From Tenrec ecaudatus (lineage: Eukaryota > Chordata > Mammalia > Afrosoricida > Tenrecidae): a stretch of 64,000 nucleotides of DNA. The DNA is taken from positions 48,206,001 through 48,270,000 of the forward strand of contig NC_134539.1 of assembly GCF_050624435.1 (NCBI RefSeq), given 5' to 3'. The notes under the pieces are model-generated. The model was not told the origin of the DNA, ran no database searches, and saw nothing but the letters and a program-made list of their open reading frames with translations. The position numbers were made by a program, and so were the translations under genes. Positions 1 through 8,870 of the stretch are shown here, piece after piece (positions within the stretch are counted from its first letter, which is position 1; the number at the start of each line of letters is the position of its first letter).

Positions 1-471
1 CTGTCTGGCAACTGTCATTAAAATTTCTACTCAAGCAGTCATCAAAATTATCAGCAGAAAAGATCGGTTGGAAACTTTCCCTCCAGTCTATTAAAGTACA
101 GATAGGTTCAAACTAGATTTAGGTGAAACAATACCCAGGGAGAAGGCAGCCTTCAAGGAAGTGTTTTAACCTGTGCCTCGGGGGCATGGGTTTCTTCCTT
201 CTTATTGTGGGCTATCTGCAAGTCCCTGGTGTTTTTCCCCTTGGCTAGAAAGAAAGGATTCTCCTTAGAAAACCTTTCTATTTTAAAAGGCCTGTGGCAG
301 AGGTGTGGACATCCAATTTAGCAACAACAACTAAAAGTACCACTCTGAAGGGTCCAAGTGTCATAAGGAGACTCTCACAATGAGGGCTTCAGATTGGGAC
401 TGTGTGTGCTACAGCTGTTGCATGAAGACTGGGCTGCAAGGAATCGAAAGCCTTAAACAAGGTGATTCCAA
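1..471. other. Unassigned non-coding DNA
   Basis: No convincing gene, RNA or repeat signature is seen here. Composition is ordinary AT-rich mammalian DNA and there is no long reading frame. The right edge is set by the target-site duplication of the U6 chimera that follows. Confidence 0.4.
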
Positions 472-594
472 GAGCCCTTTATTATTTTTTTTCAAGGAAT
501 CATAAACAGCATTTATTACCTTGGTATATCTCTGGTCTTGTTGCAAAAATATGGAACGCTTCACGAATTTGCGTGTCATCCTTGCGCAGGGGCC

Positions 595-645
<51 letters not shown>

Positions 646-666
646 GAGCACGAGCCCTTTATTATT
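472..666 (-). mobile_element. U6 snRNA-mRNA chimeric retropseudogene with target-site duplication
   Basis: Read on the minus strand this is: 15-bp duplication, full U6 snRNA, about 58 nt of unrelated sequence containing AATAAA, a run of about 6-8 A, then the duplication again. The direct repeats are GAGCCCTTTATTATT at 472-486 and 652-666. The non-U6 part (about 493-544) has AATAAA roughly 20 nt before the A-run, as in a mature mRNA 3' end; I do not recognise the source gene. The layout matches chimeras known to arise when the L1 reverse transcriptase switches template from an mRNA to U6 RNA during target-primed reverse transcription. The duplication and A-tail are visible directly; the mechanism is inferred. 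Confidence 0.85.
545..651 (-). pseudogene. RNU6: U6 spliceosomal snRNA copy, full length (chimeric retrocopy)
   Basis: The minus strand from 651 to 545 is a 107-nt U6 snRNA, from GTGCTCGCTTCGGCAGCACA to CGTTCCATATTTTT, with no mismatch that I can find to the vertebrate U6 sequence. U6 is the catalytic-core RNA of the spliceosome and is normally made by RNA polymerase III from an upstream PSE and TATA box. Upstream of this copy (plus 652-720) I see an AT-rich stretch that is part of the target-site duplication but no clear proximal sequence element. Together with the flanking duplication, this makes a retrocopy far more likely than a functional gene. Perfect identity suggests a young insertion. 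Confidence 0.9.
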
Positions 667-1215
667 ATTAAAAACTGAAGCGACTTTAAAATGGGCCAAC
701 AGGGAAATCAAATGATAAGGTGTTACATTTTAACCGAACCACATCTGCCCAAAGCTCCTCAAATTGCTCTCCGTCTGATAGCAAGGCTGTTAACATCCCG
801 CAATTATGATCAGACCGAGATTCGCCGGAGATTTAATCCATGGGGGACCCCGCAAATGGATTTTGGGCTTCCCCTGTCATGCATAGCCTTCTGCAAACTA
901 GGTGTCCACAGTTCAAGCTCTGATCCCATTCTCTCCTTCGGCTTTGGGTTTTAGTATCTACACTCCTTGGATCATGCCAGTTGGTAAGCTTCTTCCGTGT
1001 GGAGTTAGTGGACACCTCATTTGGATGGCTGTTTGTCTTAATACAAGTCTTTAAGACCCCAGATGCTGTTCTTTCTGATAGCTGGGCACCGTCTGGTTTC
1101 TTTACATTTTGCTTTAGCATTCACATCTTCAATGGTCTCTTCGTGAGGGTGAATATCAAGCAAGACCATGTCCTAAGAACTAATTGTTCATAGGTTGGCA
1201 CCAAAATCCATGTAT
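667..1215 (-). repeat. Old repeat related to the internal module of family P
   Basis: The segment about 950-1170 resembles, on the minus strand, the P module found at 24300-24760 and 43900-44160 (shared words include GATAGCTGGGCACC and CTTTAAGACCCCAGATGCTG). The left part (690-900) matches the sequence flanking the provirus at 50150-50210 and 53930-54010. It is therefore an older member of a widespread family, too diverged for end definition. The short reading frames across it are not genes. Confidence 0.6.
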
Positions 1216-1900
1216 ATATCTATGGTTTATATATGTATCTAGTCCCTTTAGTGACATCATTATCATTTTATGATAGAGAACATTATAAATCATCCCCCTG
1301 GGGCATAAGGTAATTCTATTGATGGTGTCATTAATTCAGCCAATGGTACAGAATTTAAAACAGTGTTAAGAAAAGGAAAATAAACAAGTATAGGCCATCC
1401 TCAGATGGCAATACATGGATTGTTGACTGATACAGATTAAACTCTTAAGTGACTGCTCACTATTTGCACAAACAATAGGGGTTGGTGATAGGGCAAAGCT
1501 GTCAGTAAAATTAATTCACAGAGGCAGACCATGATTATGAAATTAATACATGTCATAAGAGAGCAAGGAAAACATTAAAATAGTAACTGGCCAACAAACT
1601 ATTTTTTAATTCCCCATAAAGAAAAAATAGAATATGAAAATACTTCTTGCCTACACCATAATATAAAGTTTCCAATATACTCCTCTTGTCTCACATTTTC
1701 TTAAGGAATAGAACTGTTTCTGCTTTGTTTCTATATGTTAACTACCTTAACCCTTCAGAAAGTCACTTTTCTTACCATATTTATCTGCATAATGATCAGT
1801 GTAATATCTGAACTCCATCAAGAGTTAGTTGACCTTCTCTATCTCCCTCACCCAAGTAAAAGGTTTACTAGTTTTTAAAAGGAAAGTATATATATGAGAC
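1216..1900. other. Unassigned AT-rich DNA
   Basis: No gene, structural RNA or repeat I can name. Several short homopolymer and TA-rich tracts occur near 1885-1930. Confidence 0.35.
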
Positions 1901-1904
1901 AAGT

Positions 1905-2470
1905 ATATGTACACATATTAATATATTTCATAAATATCACTTGGTCATAATGTAATTTTATAGGTTGTTGAATTCTATTGTTTAGGGTTCTGTTGATGAT
2001 TTTGTCTTTGTTAATGGGGGATATTAGTCTATAATATTCTTTTTTAAGTGATGTCTTTGCCTGGTTTTCATATCAGAGATATGTTCTCTTCATGAAATGA
2101 ATTCAAGAGAATTTCATTCCATTTCTATATTTTGCAATGGTTTCAGTAGAATTGTACATTTGCTAGAATTGTCCAGTGATAATCCTAGTACAATATTGAA
2201 TAGAAGTGGTGAAAATAGACATCCTTATCTGGTTCTCATTCACAAGAGGAATGCTTTTAATATTTCTCTTTTGAGACTAATGTTGGCCTGGTGCCCTTAG
2301 TTATGTTGAGGAATTTCTCTTTTATTCCTATTTTGCTGAGTATTTCTTATCTGGAATGGGTGTTGTATTTCATCAAATGTTCTTTTCTGCATTAATCAAT
2401 ATGAGTTTTTATTCAGTTGATGGTACTAATTGCATTTCTAATACAAATCATCCATGAATGAGTGATATGT
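1905..2470 (-). mobile_element. LINE-1 ORF2 fragment (reverse transcriptase region)
   Basis: The plus strand reads as the antisense of the L1 ORF2 polymerase core, including the segment around 2200-2260 (antisense of the 'KNRDILVSP'-type region) and the stretch after 2300 about loop/terminal-half spacing typical of L1. All frames are interrupted, so this is an ancient dead fragment. There is no 3' UTR or A-tail attached. Confidence 0.6.
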
Positions 2471-2574
2471 GTGTGTGGTCATGATGTATTACTTTGGTGA
2501 GTAACAACTAGGATCTGAGAAAGAACCATAGTAGTCATCTAAGGCAACCATTGGTCTCTCTGTGTCCATAGGAA

Positions 2575-3235
2575 AGAAGAGTGAAGAAATTAAAGATGAA
2601 TGGATAATTAGTGCAATGGGCCACATGAACATGAGTCTAAATAACAGAGACCAGAAGAACTAGATGGTGCTCAGCTACCATTACCAACTGCTCTACAAGG
2701 GATCACATTGGAAGGTTCTGGATAGAGTGGGAGGAAAATGTGGAACAAATTTTGAAATCAAAGAAGACACCAGAATCACTGGTTGTATAGAGATTTGAGG
2801 TACCCATAAAACTTTTACCTTAGTATGAGCCCCTAATAAATTGTTAAAATTAAAATAAATAAATAAATAAAATTAAAAAAAAAACTTTTACCTTAGTCAG
2901 TTTTCAGGTCTAGAAATGAACTCATTCCCATGGCTCAGTTTTTGGCCAAACAATAGCCAAGTCAATAGCCCTCTGGAGTTACAAACACCCTAGAATAATC
3001 CATCATGTGAGATTGAAAGGGCAACACTACCTACCCAAGGGCAAACTTGAGAAGAATTATGAAAGAGAAGGAATGAAATCCAGAAACACAGGGAAGGAGT
3101 TTATGTAATAAGTGATACCACATTGTGGAGATTGCAATCAATGATATGAAACAAAATGGAGATGAATTACTGAATGGAAAACTGATATTCTCTATAAAAC
3201 ACTGCTGAATGCACAAAAGAAGTTATATATATGTT
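2575..3235 (+). mobile_element. Family Q A-tailed retroposon, interrupted by a tiny family P insertion
   Basis: This matches the Q copies at 37270, 46380 and 59720: the words AGATGGTGCTCAGCTACCA, GGATCACATTGGAAGG and the 3' segment about a 'GAAACACAGGGAAGGAG' block are shared in the same order. It is non-coding. The element is split at 2808-2897 by a separate 56-bp insertion with its own target-site duplication. Confidence 0.65.
2808..2897 (+). mobile_element. Ultra-short 5'-truncated family P insertion with 17-bp target-site duplication
   Basis: AAAACTTTTACCTTAGT is present at 2808-2824 and again, exactly, at 2881-2897. Between them lies only ATGAGCCCCTAATAAATTG, the extreme 3' end of family P, followed by an (AAAT)n/A-rich tail. 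The pre-insertion Q sequence is restored when one repeat is removed, so the polarity and nesting order are clear. Confidence 0.85.
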
Positions 3236-3255
3236 ATATATATGTCATATACATT
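3225..3255. repeat. TA-rich simple repeat
   Basis: Alternating TATA tracts with a near repeat of GTTATATATAT. It separates the Q element from the following SINE. Confidence 0.6.
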
Positions 3256-3264
3256 TCCTATTTG

Positions 3265-3460
3265 CTACTAGGTGGTTTCAATGGTTAAATACTCAGCTAT
3301 TGTGCAAAAGTTGGGTGAATCTGATCAAGCCACCTCAGAGGAAAGGCCTAGCAATCGATGTATGAAAGGTCACACAGTCATCACAAACCCTACAGAGCAC
3401 AGCTCCACTGTGAAATACATGAGATTGCAATGAGTTGGAATTGGCTCAACAGCAGCAAGT
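3265..3460 (-). mobile_element. AfroSINE copy, minus orientation
   Basis: The plus strand shows the reverse-oriented afrotherian SINE layout: the 'TTAAATACTCAGCTATTG' block at the left and the 'GAGTTGGAATTGGCTCAACAGCAGCAAG' type end at 3430-3460 (antisense of GAGTCAATTCCGACTCATAG). Heavily diverged. Confidence 0.65.
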
Positions 3461-3461
3461 T

Positions 3462-3700
3462 TGAGATAGACAGGCTGTCATGACCATGCAACTGATAGTC
3501 ATGACCATGCAACTGATAGTCATGACCATGCAACTGAATCCAACTCATAGTTCCCACTATGGGGTTTCCAAGACTTTGGACATCTTTCCAGGAGTAGACA
3601 ATCTCACTTTTCTTCCAAGGAGTGGTAGGTGAATTTGAACGGCCAATCTTAAAGTTTAGTAGTCCAATTCATAGCCAACAGTGCCACCAGGGAGCATGTG
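3462..3700 (+). mobile_element. AfroSINE copy with a 21-bp triplication at its 5' side
   Basis: The body CCAACTCATAG...GGGGTTTCC...TTTGAAC...GTGCCACCAGGGAGC is the usual afrotherian tRNA-derived SINE. Its 5' segment is present three times (see the tandem repeat at 3478-3537). It lies next to an oppositely oriented copy at 3265-3460. Confidence 0.75.
3478..3537 (+). repeat. 21-bp tandem repeat, nearly three copies
   Basis: TCATGACCATGCAACTGATAG is at 3478-3498 and 3499-3519, followed by an 18-bp partial copy at 3520-3537. The unit is the start of the AfroSINE that follows, so the array arose by slippage or unequal exchange inside the SINE. Confidence 0.85.
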
Positions 3701-3764
3701 TGCTTTCTCTATATATATTTAGTTTTATAATGGTATATATAATTTTAGACCTCCAAAAAACTAA

Positions 3765-3920
3765 ACTCACTGCCATCAGTCCAGGCTGACTCATAGGAAG
3801 CCCCTGTGGATTTCTGACACTGTAAAAAAGCCCAGCCTTTCTCCCACCCTCACTACTGCTGGAGGTTGCGAATTGCCGACCATGAAGATCGCAGACCAAT
3901 AGATAACCACCACATTACCA
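3765..3920 (+). mobile_element. AfroSINE copy
   Basis: Begins CTCACTGCCATCAGTCCAGG, with CCCCTGTGGATTTCTGA and the 'GGAGGTTGCGAATTGCCGACC' block, then a degraded 'ACCACCACATTACC' end. Same orientation as its neighbour at 3462-3700. Confidence 0.75.
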
Positions 3921-5045
3921 AGACTACCAAAAGAGACTGACATGCAAAAAATATAGAAAGTGCTAACAAAATTAAAAACTGACTCTATAAAACAGTAATA
4001 AAACACTTCAATTTCTGATGACTTGCCATAAAAAAACAAAAAGGTAAAAATGAGAAATTCTAAGTGTAGTTTTGGTGGCATTTGTTTTATAATACTAAGA
4101 GAATACCATAAACCTTTGAAATTTTAGCTGAGACACTCTTTAGTGAAACATAAATTACGAAATCTATTTTTCTTCCCTCAGGTCACTCTGAGCTTCAGCT
4201 GCAAATAGACAAATAGACTGCTTCTTGTTACTGTCTTATTAATTAGACAGTCTGTATGAAGAGTGAAATGCAGGGGGAATTATTTTGATTAGTATAACTA
4301 GGCCTTAAAACAAATTATCCAAGGAAAAGCAGGTATAAACATTTATTTTACCTCCAAATGGTATTATTAAATTAGATAACATTTCTTCAAGACACTCTGA
4401 TTTGGTTTAGTGATAAGTTGATGCCTAGGAACTAAATTTTTTTGATATTATAAAGAATAAATATTTCGTATTATATCGGTAGAAACTACATGGGAAGCAC
4501 ACGTGACCTCTTCTGGCTCCATAAAAGAGAAAGAGAATCCAAATCCATATATATCCAAGGTTGATTCCCATGATAGAGGTCAGTATCTCTCCATCCTGGA
4601 ATTTCCTTTACCCAGCAACCATCACTCCCACAACATTCTGCTTCTCTGCCAACTTCAGTAATTAATCGCAGTAGCCACACAGCAGGATGATGGGGTTACA
4701 ACATATTACACAACCTTAAGGGTCCAGCTCTTTCTTGTGCTCCTCTCTTCTCGGCCTACGCCAGCAGCCATGTTTCTCTTGTCCTTGGCTTCTAAGTCTC
4801 GTGCATTTGGCCTCTGTCTCATTCCGTGAGCCAAAGAGCCCACCAACCATTCTGGCTCAAGTTCTTGGTGCCAGGCCTCTGCTCTTTCTCCTGGTTTCAA
4901 TTCTGCAGCTTCAGGCAAGGATCTCACACAAGTCCTACTGGTGGCTTTTAGTTCTTGACGTCTGTTCCTACTTTTGTGATGGCTCGCTTTTGTATCCAGT
5001 TGAATGGTCAAATTGACTGATCCCTGGGTTAGAATCTTGTATACC
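3921..5045. other. Unassigned DNA
   Basis: AT-rich to about 4480, then more balanced. The frames at 4486-5016 look open only by chance: there is no domain, and both strands give similar lengths. 4680-5045 could be an old LTR, but I find no defined ends. Confidence 0.3.
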
Positions 5046-5049
5046 TTAT

Positions 5050-6432
5050 TTATACTCAGGTCAAAGAAAGGTGACTGAACACTATTCTCACATTACAGAA
5101 CAATATAATTTCATGTGCAAGTACAATTTTGCTGAAGATCATCTAGCATCAGTTACAGCAGTCTATTTACAGAGAACTACCAGAGGCTCCGTCCGTCCAG
5201 GTTCAGAAGACAACATGGCACAAGGGCTATCATTGCTGATGTCCGATGGATCTGGGCTACAGCAGTGAGCACCAGAAAGATGCTCACCTGTATTTTATTG
5301 ACTATGCTAAGGCATGTGGCTGTGTGGAACGAATAAACTGGATGACCATGAGAAGCGTGGGAATCCCAGAAAACTACACTGTGCTCCTGTTGACCTTGTA
5401 CATGGATCAAGAGGCATGTGTGCAAACAGAGTACAGAAATGCTGCGTGGTTTCAAATCGGGCAAGGTGTGTGTAAGGCTTGCATCCTCTCACCGTACCTT
5501 TCCATCTGTATGCTGAAGAGAGAAGGTGGATTATATGAAGAAGAATGCAGCTTATTAACAACCAGTGATATGCAAGGAACAACCTTGAGTGAGGAGGCTT
5601 TGAAGCACTTAGTGATGAAGATCAAGGTTTGCAGCTTTCAACATGGATTACAACTCAATGTAAGGAAAGCCAGAACTCTCACACCTAGACCGATAGCCCT
5701 ACATGGAGAAAAGACCAACGTTTTGAAGATTTTCATCTCCTTTGTTTCCACAATCAATGCCCACGGAAGCAGCAGGTACGTTGCCCATGGAAGCAGCAGG
5801 TACGTTGCCCATGGAAGCAGCAGGTACGTTGCCCATGGAAGCAGCAGGTACGTTGCCCATGGAAGCAGCAGGTACGTTGCCCATGGAAGCAGCAGGTACG
5901 TTGCATTGGGTAAATCTGATGCACAAGGCTTCTTTAAAGTGCTGAAAATCAAAGATGTTACTTTAAGGATTAAAGTGAACTTGACCCAAGCCACAATATT
6001 TCCAGTCTCTTTCTAGGCGTGTGAAAGTTTGACAGTGAATAAGGAAGACCAAAGAAGAATCGGTACATTTGAATTATGGTAGTGGCGAAGAATATTGAAA
6101 GTGCTATGGACTATCAAAGAGCAAACAACTCTGTCTTGCAAGAAGTATAGCCTGAGTGCTCCTTAGAGGCAAGGATGATGAGACTTTTTCTCATGTACTT
6201 TGGACAAGTTGTCAGGAGAGACTAGTGCCTGGAAAGAGCATCATGTTTGATCAAGTAACAGAGCGGAGAAAAGGGGGAAGACCTTTGACAAGATGGATTT
6301 GACACGGAGGCTGCATCAATCGACTCAAGCACAAAAGCCATTGTGTGAGAATGGCACAGGACTGGACCATTCTGTTTTGCATAGGGTTACCATGCATCAG
6401 AACTGACTAGACAGCACCTAACAACAACAAAA
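5050..6432 (+). mobile_element. RTE (BovB-like) LINE copy, 5'-truncated, reverse transcriptase C-terminal half to 3' end
   Basis: Reading plus, it runs from the RT region to the family 3' terminus CCTAACAACAACAAAAG at about 6415-6432. A frame at 5246-6013 (255 residues) keeps FIDYAKA (residues 17-23, polymerase motif A) and a GQGVCKACILSPYL block equivalent to the QGCILSP motif. The YADD catalytic box is destroyed: around 5567-5584 the sequence reads TGATATGCAAGGAACAACC, so the Asp-Asp codons are missing. Frames stop at 6014 and the rest of the element is non-coding. The frame also carries a six-copy octapeptide array. The RTE LINEs are target-primed retrotransposons, shared horizontally between reptiles and mammals in the BovB branch; this copy is inactive. 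Confidence 0.8.
5760..5903 (+). repeat. 24-bp minisatellite, six perfect-phase copies inside the RTE reading frame
   Basis: Unit CCCATGGAAGCAGCAGGTACGTTG-type, 24 bp, starting at 5760, 5784, 5808, 5832, 5856 and 5880. The first copy has ACGG for ATGG; the other five are identical. In the RTE frame it encodes repeated AHGSSRYV. Because 24 is a multiple of three and the unit lacks stops in most frames, it also creates open frames on the minus strand, which are artefacts. Confidence 0.95.
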
Positions 6433-6535
6433 GATATTTAGAGGCTCACACCCTGTCACTGGGAGGGAGTTATAAGAACTACAGATAGAAGAGCCATCTC
6501 AAATAATTTCACTTCACCACAAATATTTTACTCCA
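6433..6535. other. Spacer between two RTE 3' ends
   Basis: About 100 bp with no recognisable feature between the end of one RTE copy and the start of the next fragment. Confidence 0.4.
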
Positions 6536-6890
6536 TTATACTGCATCAGATTGGAATTGGGGTGCTGGAGAAGAATTTTGAAAGTACCATGGGCTGCTAA
6601 AAGAACAAACTGATCAGTCTTGGAAGAAGTCCGGGCTGAGTGCTCCTGAGAGGCAAGAATGGTGAGACTTTGTGTTACATACTTTGGGCAGTTGTCAGGA
6701 GAGGCCAGTCCTAGGGGGAAACACCATGGTTGGTAACGTGCAGGGGCGGCTGAAAACAAGAGGGAGGCCCCCAGGAAGCGGATGAACAGTGGTGGACACC
6801 AGCTTGATCTGTTGTTAGGACAGCACAGGACCGGGCAGGGCTTCGTTCCGCAGTGCAGAGAGTCGCACCTAAATGACACCTAACAAGAAC
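6536..6890 (+). mobile_element. RTE LINE 3'-end fragment
   Basis: Same 3' region as 6040-6432: GGAATTGGGGTGCTGGAGAAG, TCTTGGAAGAAGTCCGGGCTG, TTGTCAGGAGAGGCCAG and a terminal CACCTAACAAGAAC. Also plus orientation, so the two fragments form a tandem pair 100 bp apart. Confidence 0.75.
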
Positions 6891-7117
6891 TGTATCAAAT
6901 AAGATTTGATATTTATAAAGAAGTATTTAAATGAGTTAATTTAACCCAAAGGAGTTTTTTTCAACATGTTTTGTGTTTCAAAAAAACCTTAAAATCAAAT
7001 TTTTTCCAACTAACTCAAGTTAGACATTAGAAGATATAATTGATTTAAGGAATAGCGGTGATTTTGATTGTGAAACTAGTATTCCCACAGGCTTTGAACA
7101 ACACACCTTAGAAAGAA
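6891..7117. other. Unassigned AT-rich DNA
   Basis: No feature recognised. Confidence 0.35.
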
Positions 7118-7440
7118 AAAAACGTGGAACCGGTTACAAGGATCTACATATAACCCCCTCCCTGGGGGATGGACAACAGTAAAGTGGATGAGGGAGACGT
7201 TGGACAGTGTAAGACATGACAAAATAATAATAGTTTCTAAATTATCAAGGGTTCATGAGGGAGTGGGGAACAGGAACAGGGGGGAAGTGAGGAGCTGATA
7301 CCAAGGGCTCAAGTAGAAAGCAAATGTTTGAGAATGATGAGGGAAACAAATGTACAAATGTGCTTGACACAATGGATGGATGGATGGATTGTGATAAGAG
7401 TTGTAGGAGCCCCCAATAAAAATATTAAAAAAAGAAAACT
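7118..7440 (+). mobile_element. Family P retroposon, 5'-truncated
   Basis: Contains GGATCTACATATAAC, CCTGGGGGATGGACAACAG, the TCATGAGGGAG block and the 3' end AGTTGTAGGAGCCCCCAATAA followed by an A-rich tail. A (ATGG)4 tract lies at 7374-7389. Non-coding. Confidence 0.8.
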
Positions 7441-7984
7441 TGGCTGTAGCCTTGGGCTTTTCCTCCCATAGCTCTGATAAAGAAAAAAATATCTTACAGA
7501 GAAAATAGTAAAAGGGAAATAAACTGGTTATCTATTGTCTTTCAAAATCCTCAGGCCAGGTTAAACACATGCAAATAAATTAGGATCACTCATTCTAGTC
7601 TTTGAAGGTGAGCCCGAGAGAGGGAGGCCAAGGCAGAAACTTTGGAAACAGCCCTCCTAACTAGCTGTAGACATTTTAAGAAATCTTCAAATGCTGAATT
7701 TAGATTTGGGAAACTAGGTAAAAGTGTGAATGAAAACGTGGAATATTTAAACCAATTTTATCTCATCTGTGATTATATTGTGTGGCATCCAGACAATTTC
7801 TATATATTTAAGTAATTCATTGAGTTAAAATACTTGTTAAAATGTAAAATTAATATGCTTTGGTTTTTAGAGAAAGATGTATATACTCAAATCTGCTTAT
7901 AAGTGGGTTCAATTTTGCCATTGAATGGGTTATATCATGAGATAGGATCTCTGTTGGCATGATATGATAAAATTTCTTACTATG
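7441..7984. other. Unassigned AT-rich DNA
   Basis: No gene or named repeat seen. Several short T/A tracts. Confidence 0.35.
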
Positions 7985-8620
7985 TGAAATTTCTTAGTAT
8001 GGCTTCATCCGTATCTCTGTAACTCCCACCAAATGATTGGCTAATAGGACATGTGTAATACTAATAAAGGGGATGAGTCTGTCTTAGTTGCCACTCCCAT
8101 AGCTCTCATAGATGACCCATTTTTGAAGCAGAAGAAGAGAGAGAAACTCCCAGAACCACTGGAAGACAAACACATTTGAAATCTCTGTTTGAAGCACTTA
8201 CTGAGACTGCGATGAGAGGCATGGAAAATATGGGACAGAGCAAAGGAGCTAGGCCAAGACCAGAGGCTAAGACAAGGAAACCACAATACAGAACAGAGGA
8301 ACAGTGCCAAGAGTGTGGAACTATGAGACAGAGCTCTCTGATCCAGGGAGACGGAGATCAAGGGACAGTAAGACTGAGAGGCTGAGGATTGGACAGAGAG
8401 TTGGCTGCTGGCTAAAGCGAGGTGTCGCTGTGGACAAATGACTGTCTCCTCACTAGTTAGTGATACTGACATGTGATAATGAACTATTAACTTCCCTAAT
8501 AAGCCCCCATAATTATGAGTATTATCTGTGAGTTTCTGTGTGGCCATTGCAATAAATCAGTGAACTCGGCATGGAAGCAGAGTGCCATGGGAGGCATGGT
8601 TGGTGTCAGAATAGGGTAAA
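7985..8620 (+). mobile_element. Candidate ERVL-type LTR followed by a leucine-tRNA-like primer site
   Basis: A possible LTR ends near GGAGGCA at 8596; AATAAA is at 8551-8556. The next bases, TGGTGTCAGAATAGGG at 8601-8616, resemble a primer-binding site complementary to a tRNA-Leu 3' end (TGGTGTCAGAA is an 11-base start), which is used by ERV-L elements. The left border is uncertain. The 168-codon open frame on the opposite strand (8041-8547) has no retroviral or other domain and I treat it as chance. No gag follows. Confidence 0.45.
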
Positions 8621-8689
8621 GAAAGATGGAGGGTCAAGGCATACGTGAGCCCAGCCTTATGACAATAGAGACGCCAGAAGGGGTCAGAT

Positions 8690-8870
8690 GGGGTGCTGTC
8701 ATGTACATAGCGAGTTCAGTGTGTCGACCCACCAAGCCCTCCTGGGGAGAAAGAGAAGGCTATTTGTGTCCATAAAGCCAGACAGCTGCAGGAACCCAAT
8801 GGAGCAATTGTCCTCTGTCCTACAGGTTCCTGTGCGTCTCAGTCAACTCCACAGCAGCAGTGTTATAAAA
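8690..8870 (-). mobile_element. AfroSINE copy, minus orientation
   Basis: Plus strand shows the reversed SINE: GCTGTCATGTACATAGCGAG, CGACCCACCAAGCCCTCCTGG, CCTCTGTCCTACAGG, and AGTCAACTCCACAGCAGCAG at the end. Strongly diverged. Confidence 0.6.

Noticed and set aside
462-671. Open reading frame of 69 codons on the plus strand
   Set aside because: It is the antisense of the U6 copy and its poly(T)-containing flank.
5638-5994. Open frames on the minus strand with (LLPWATY)n and (NVPAASMG)n repeats
   Set aside because: They are antisense and shifted readings of the 24-bp minisatellite in an RTE copy.
8041-8547. 168-codon minus-strand frame
   Set aside because: It lies inside the candidate LTR, shows only low-complexity Ser/Leu content and has no domain or expression signal.
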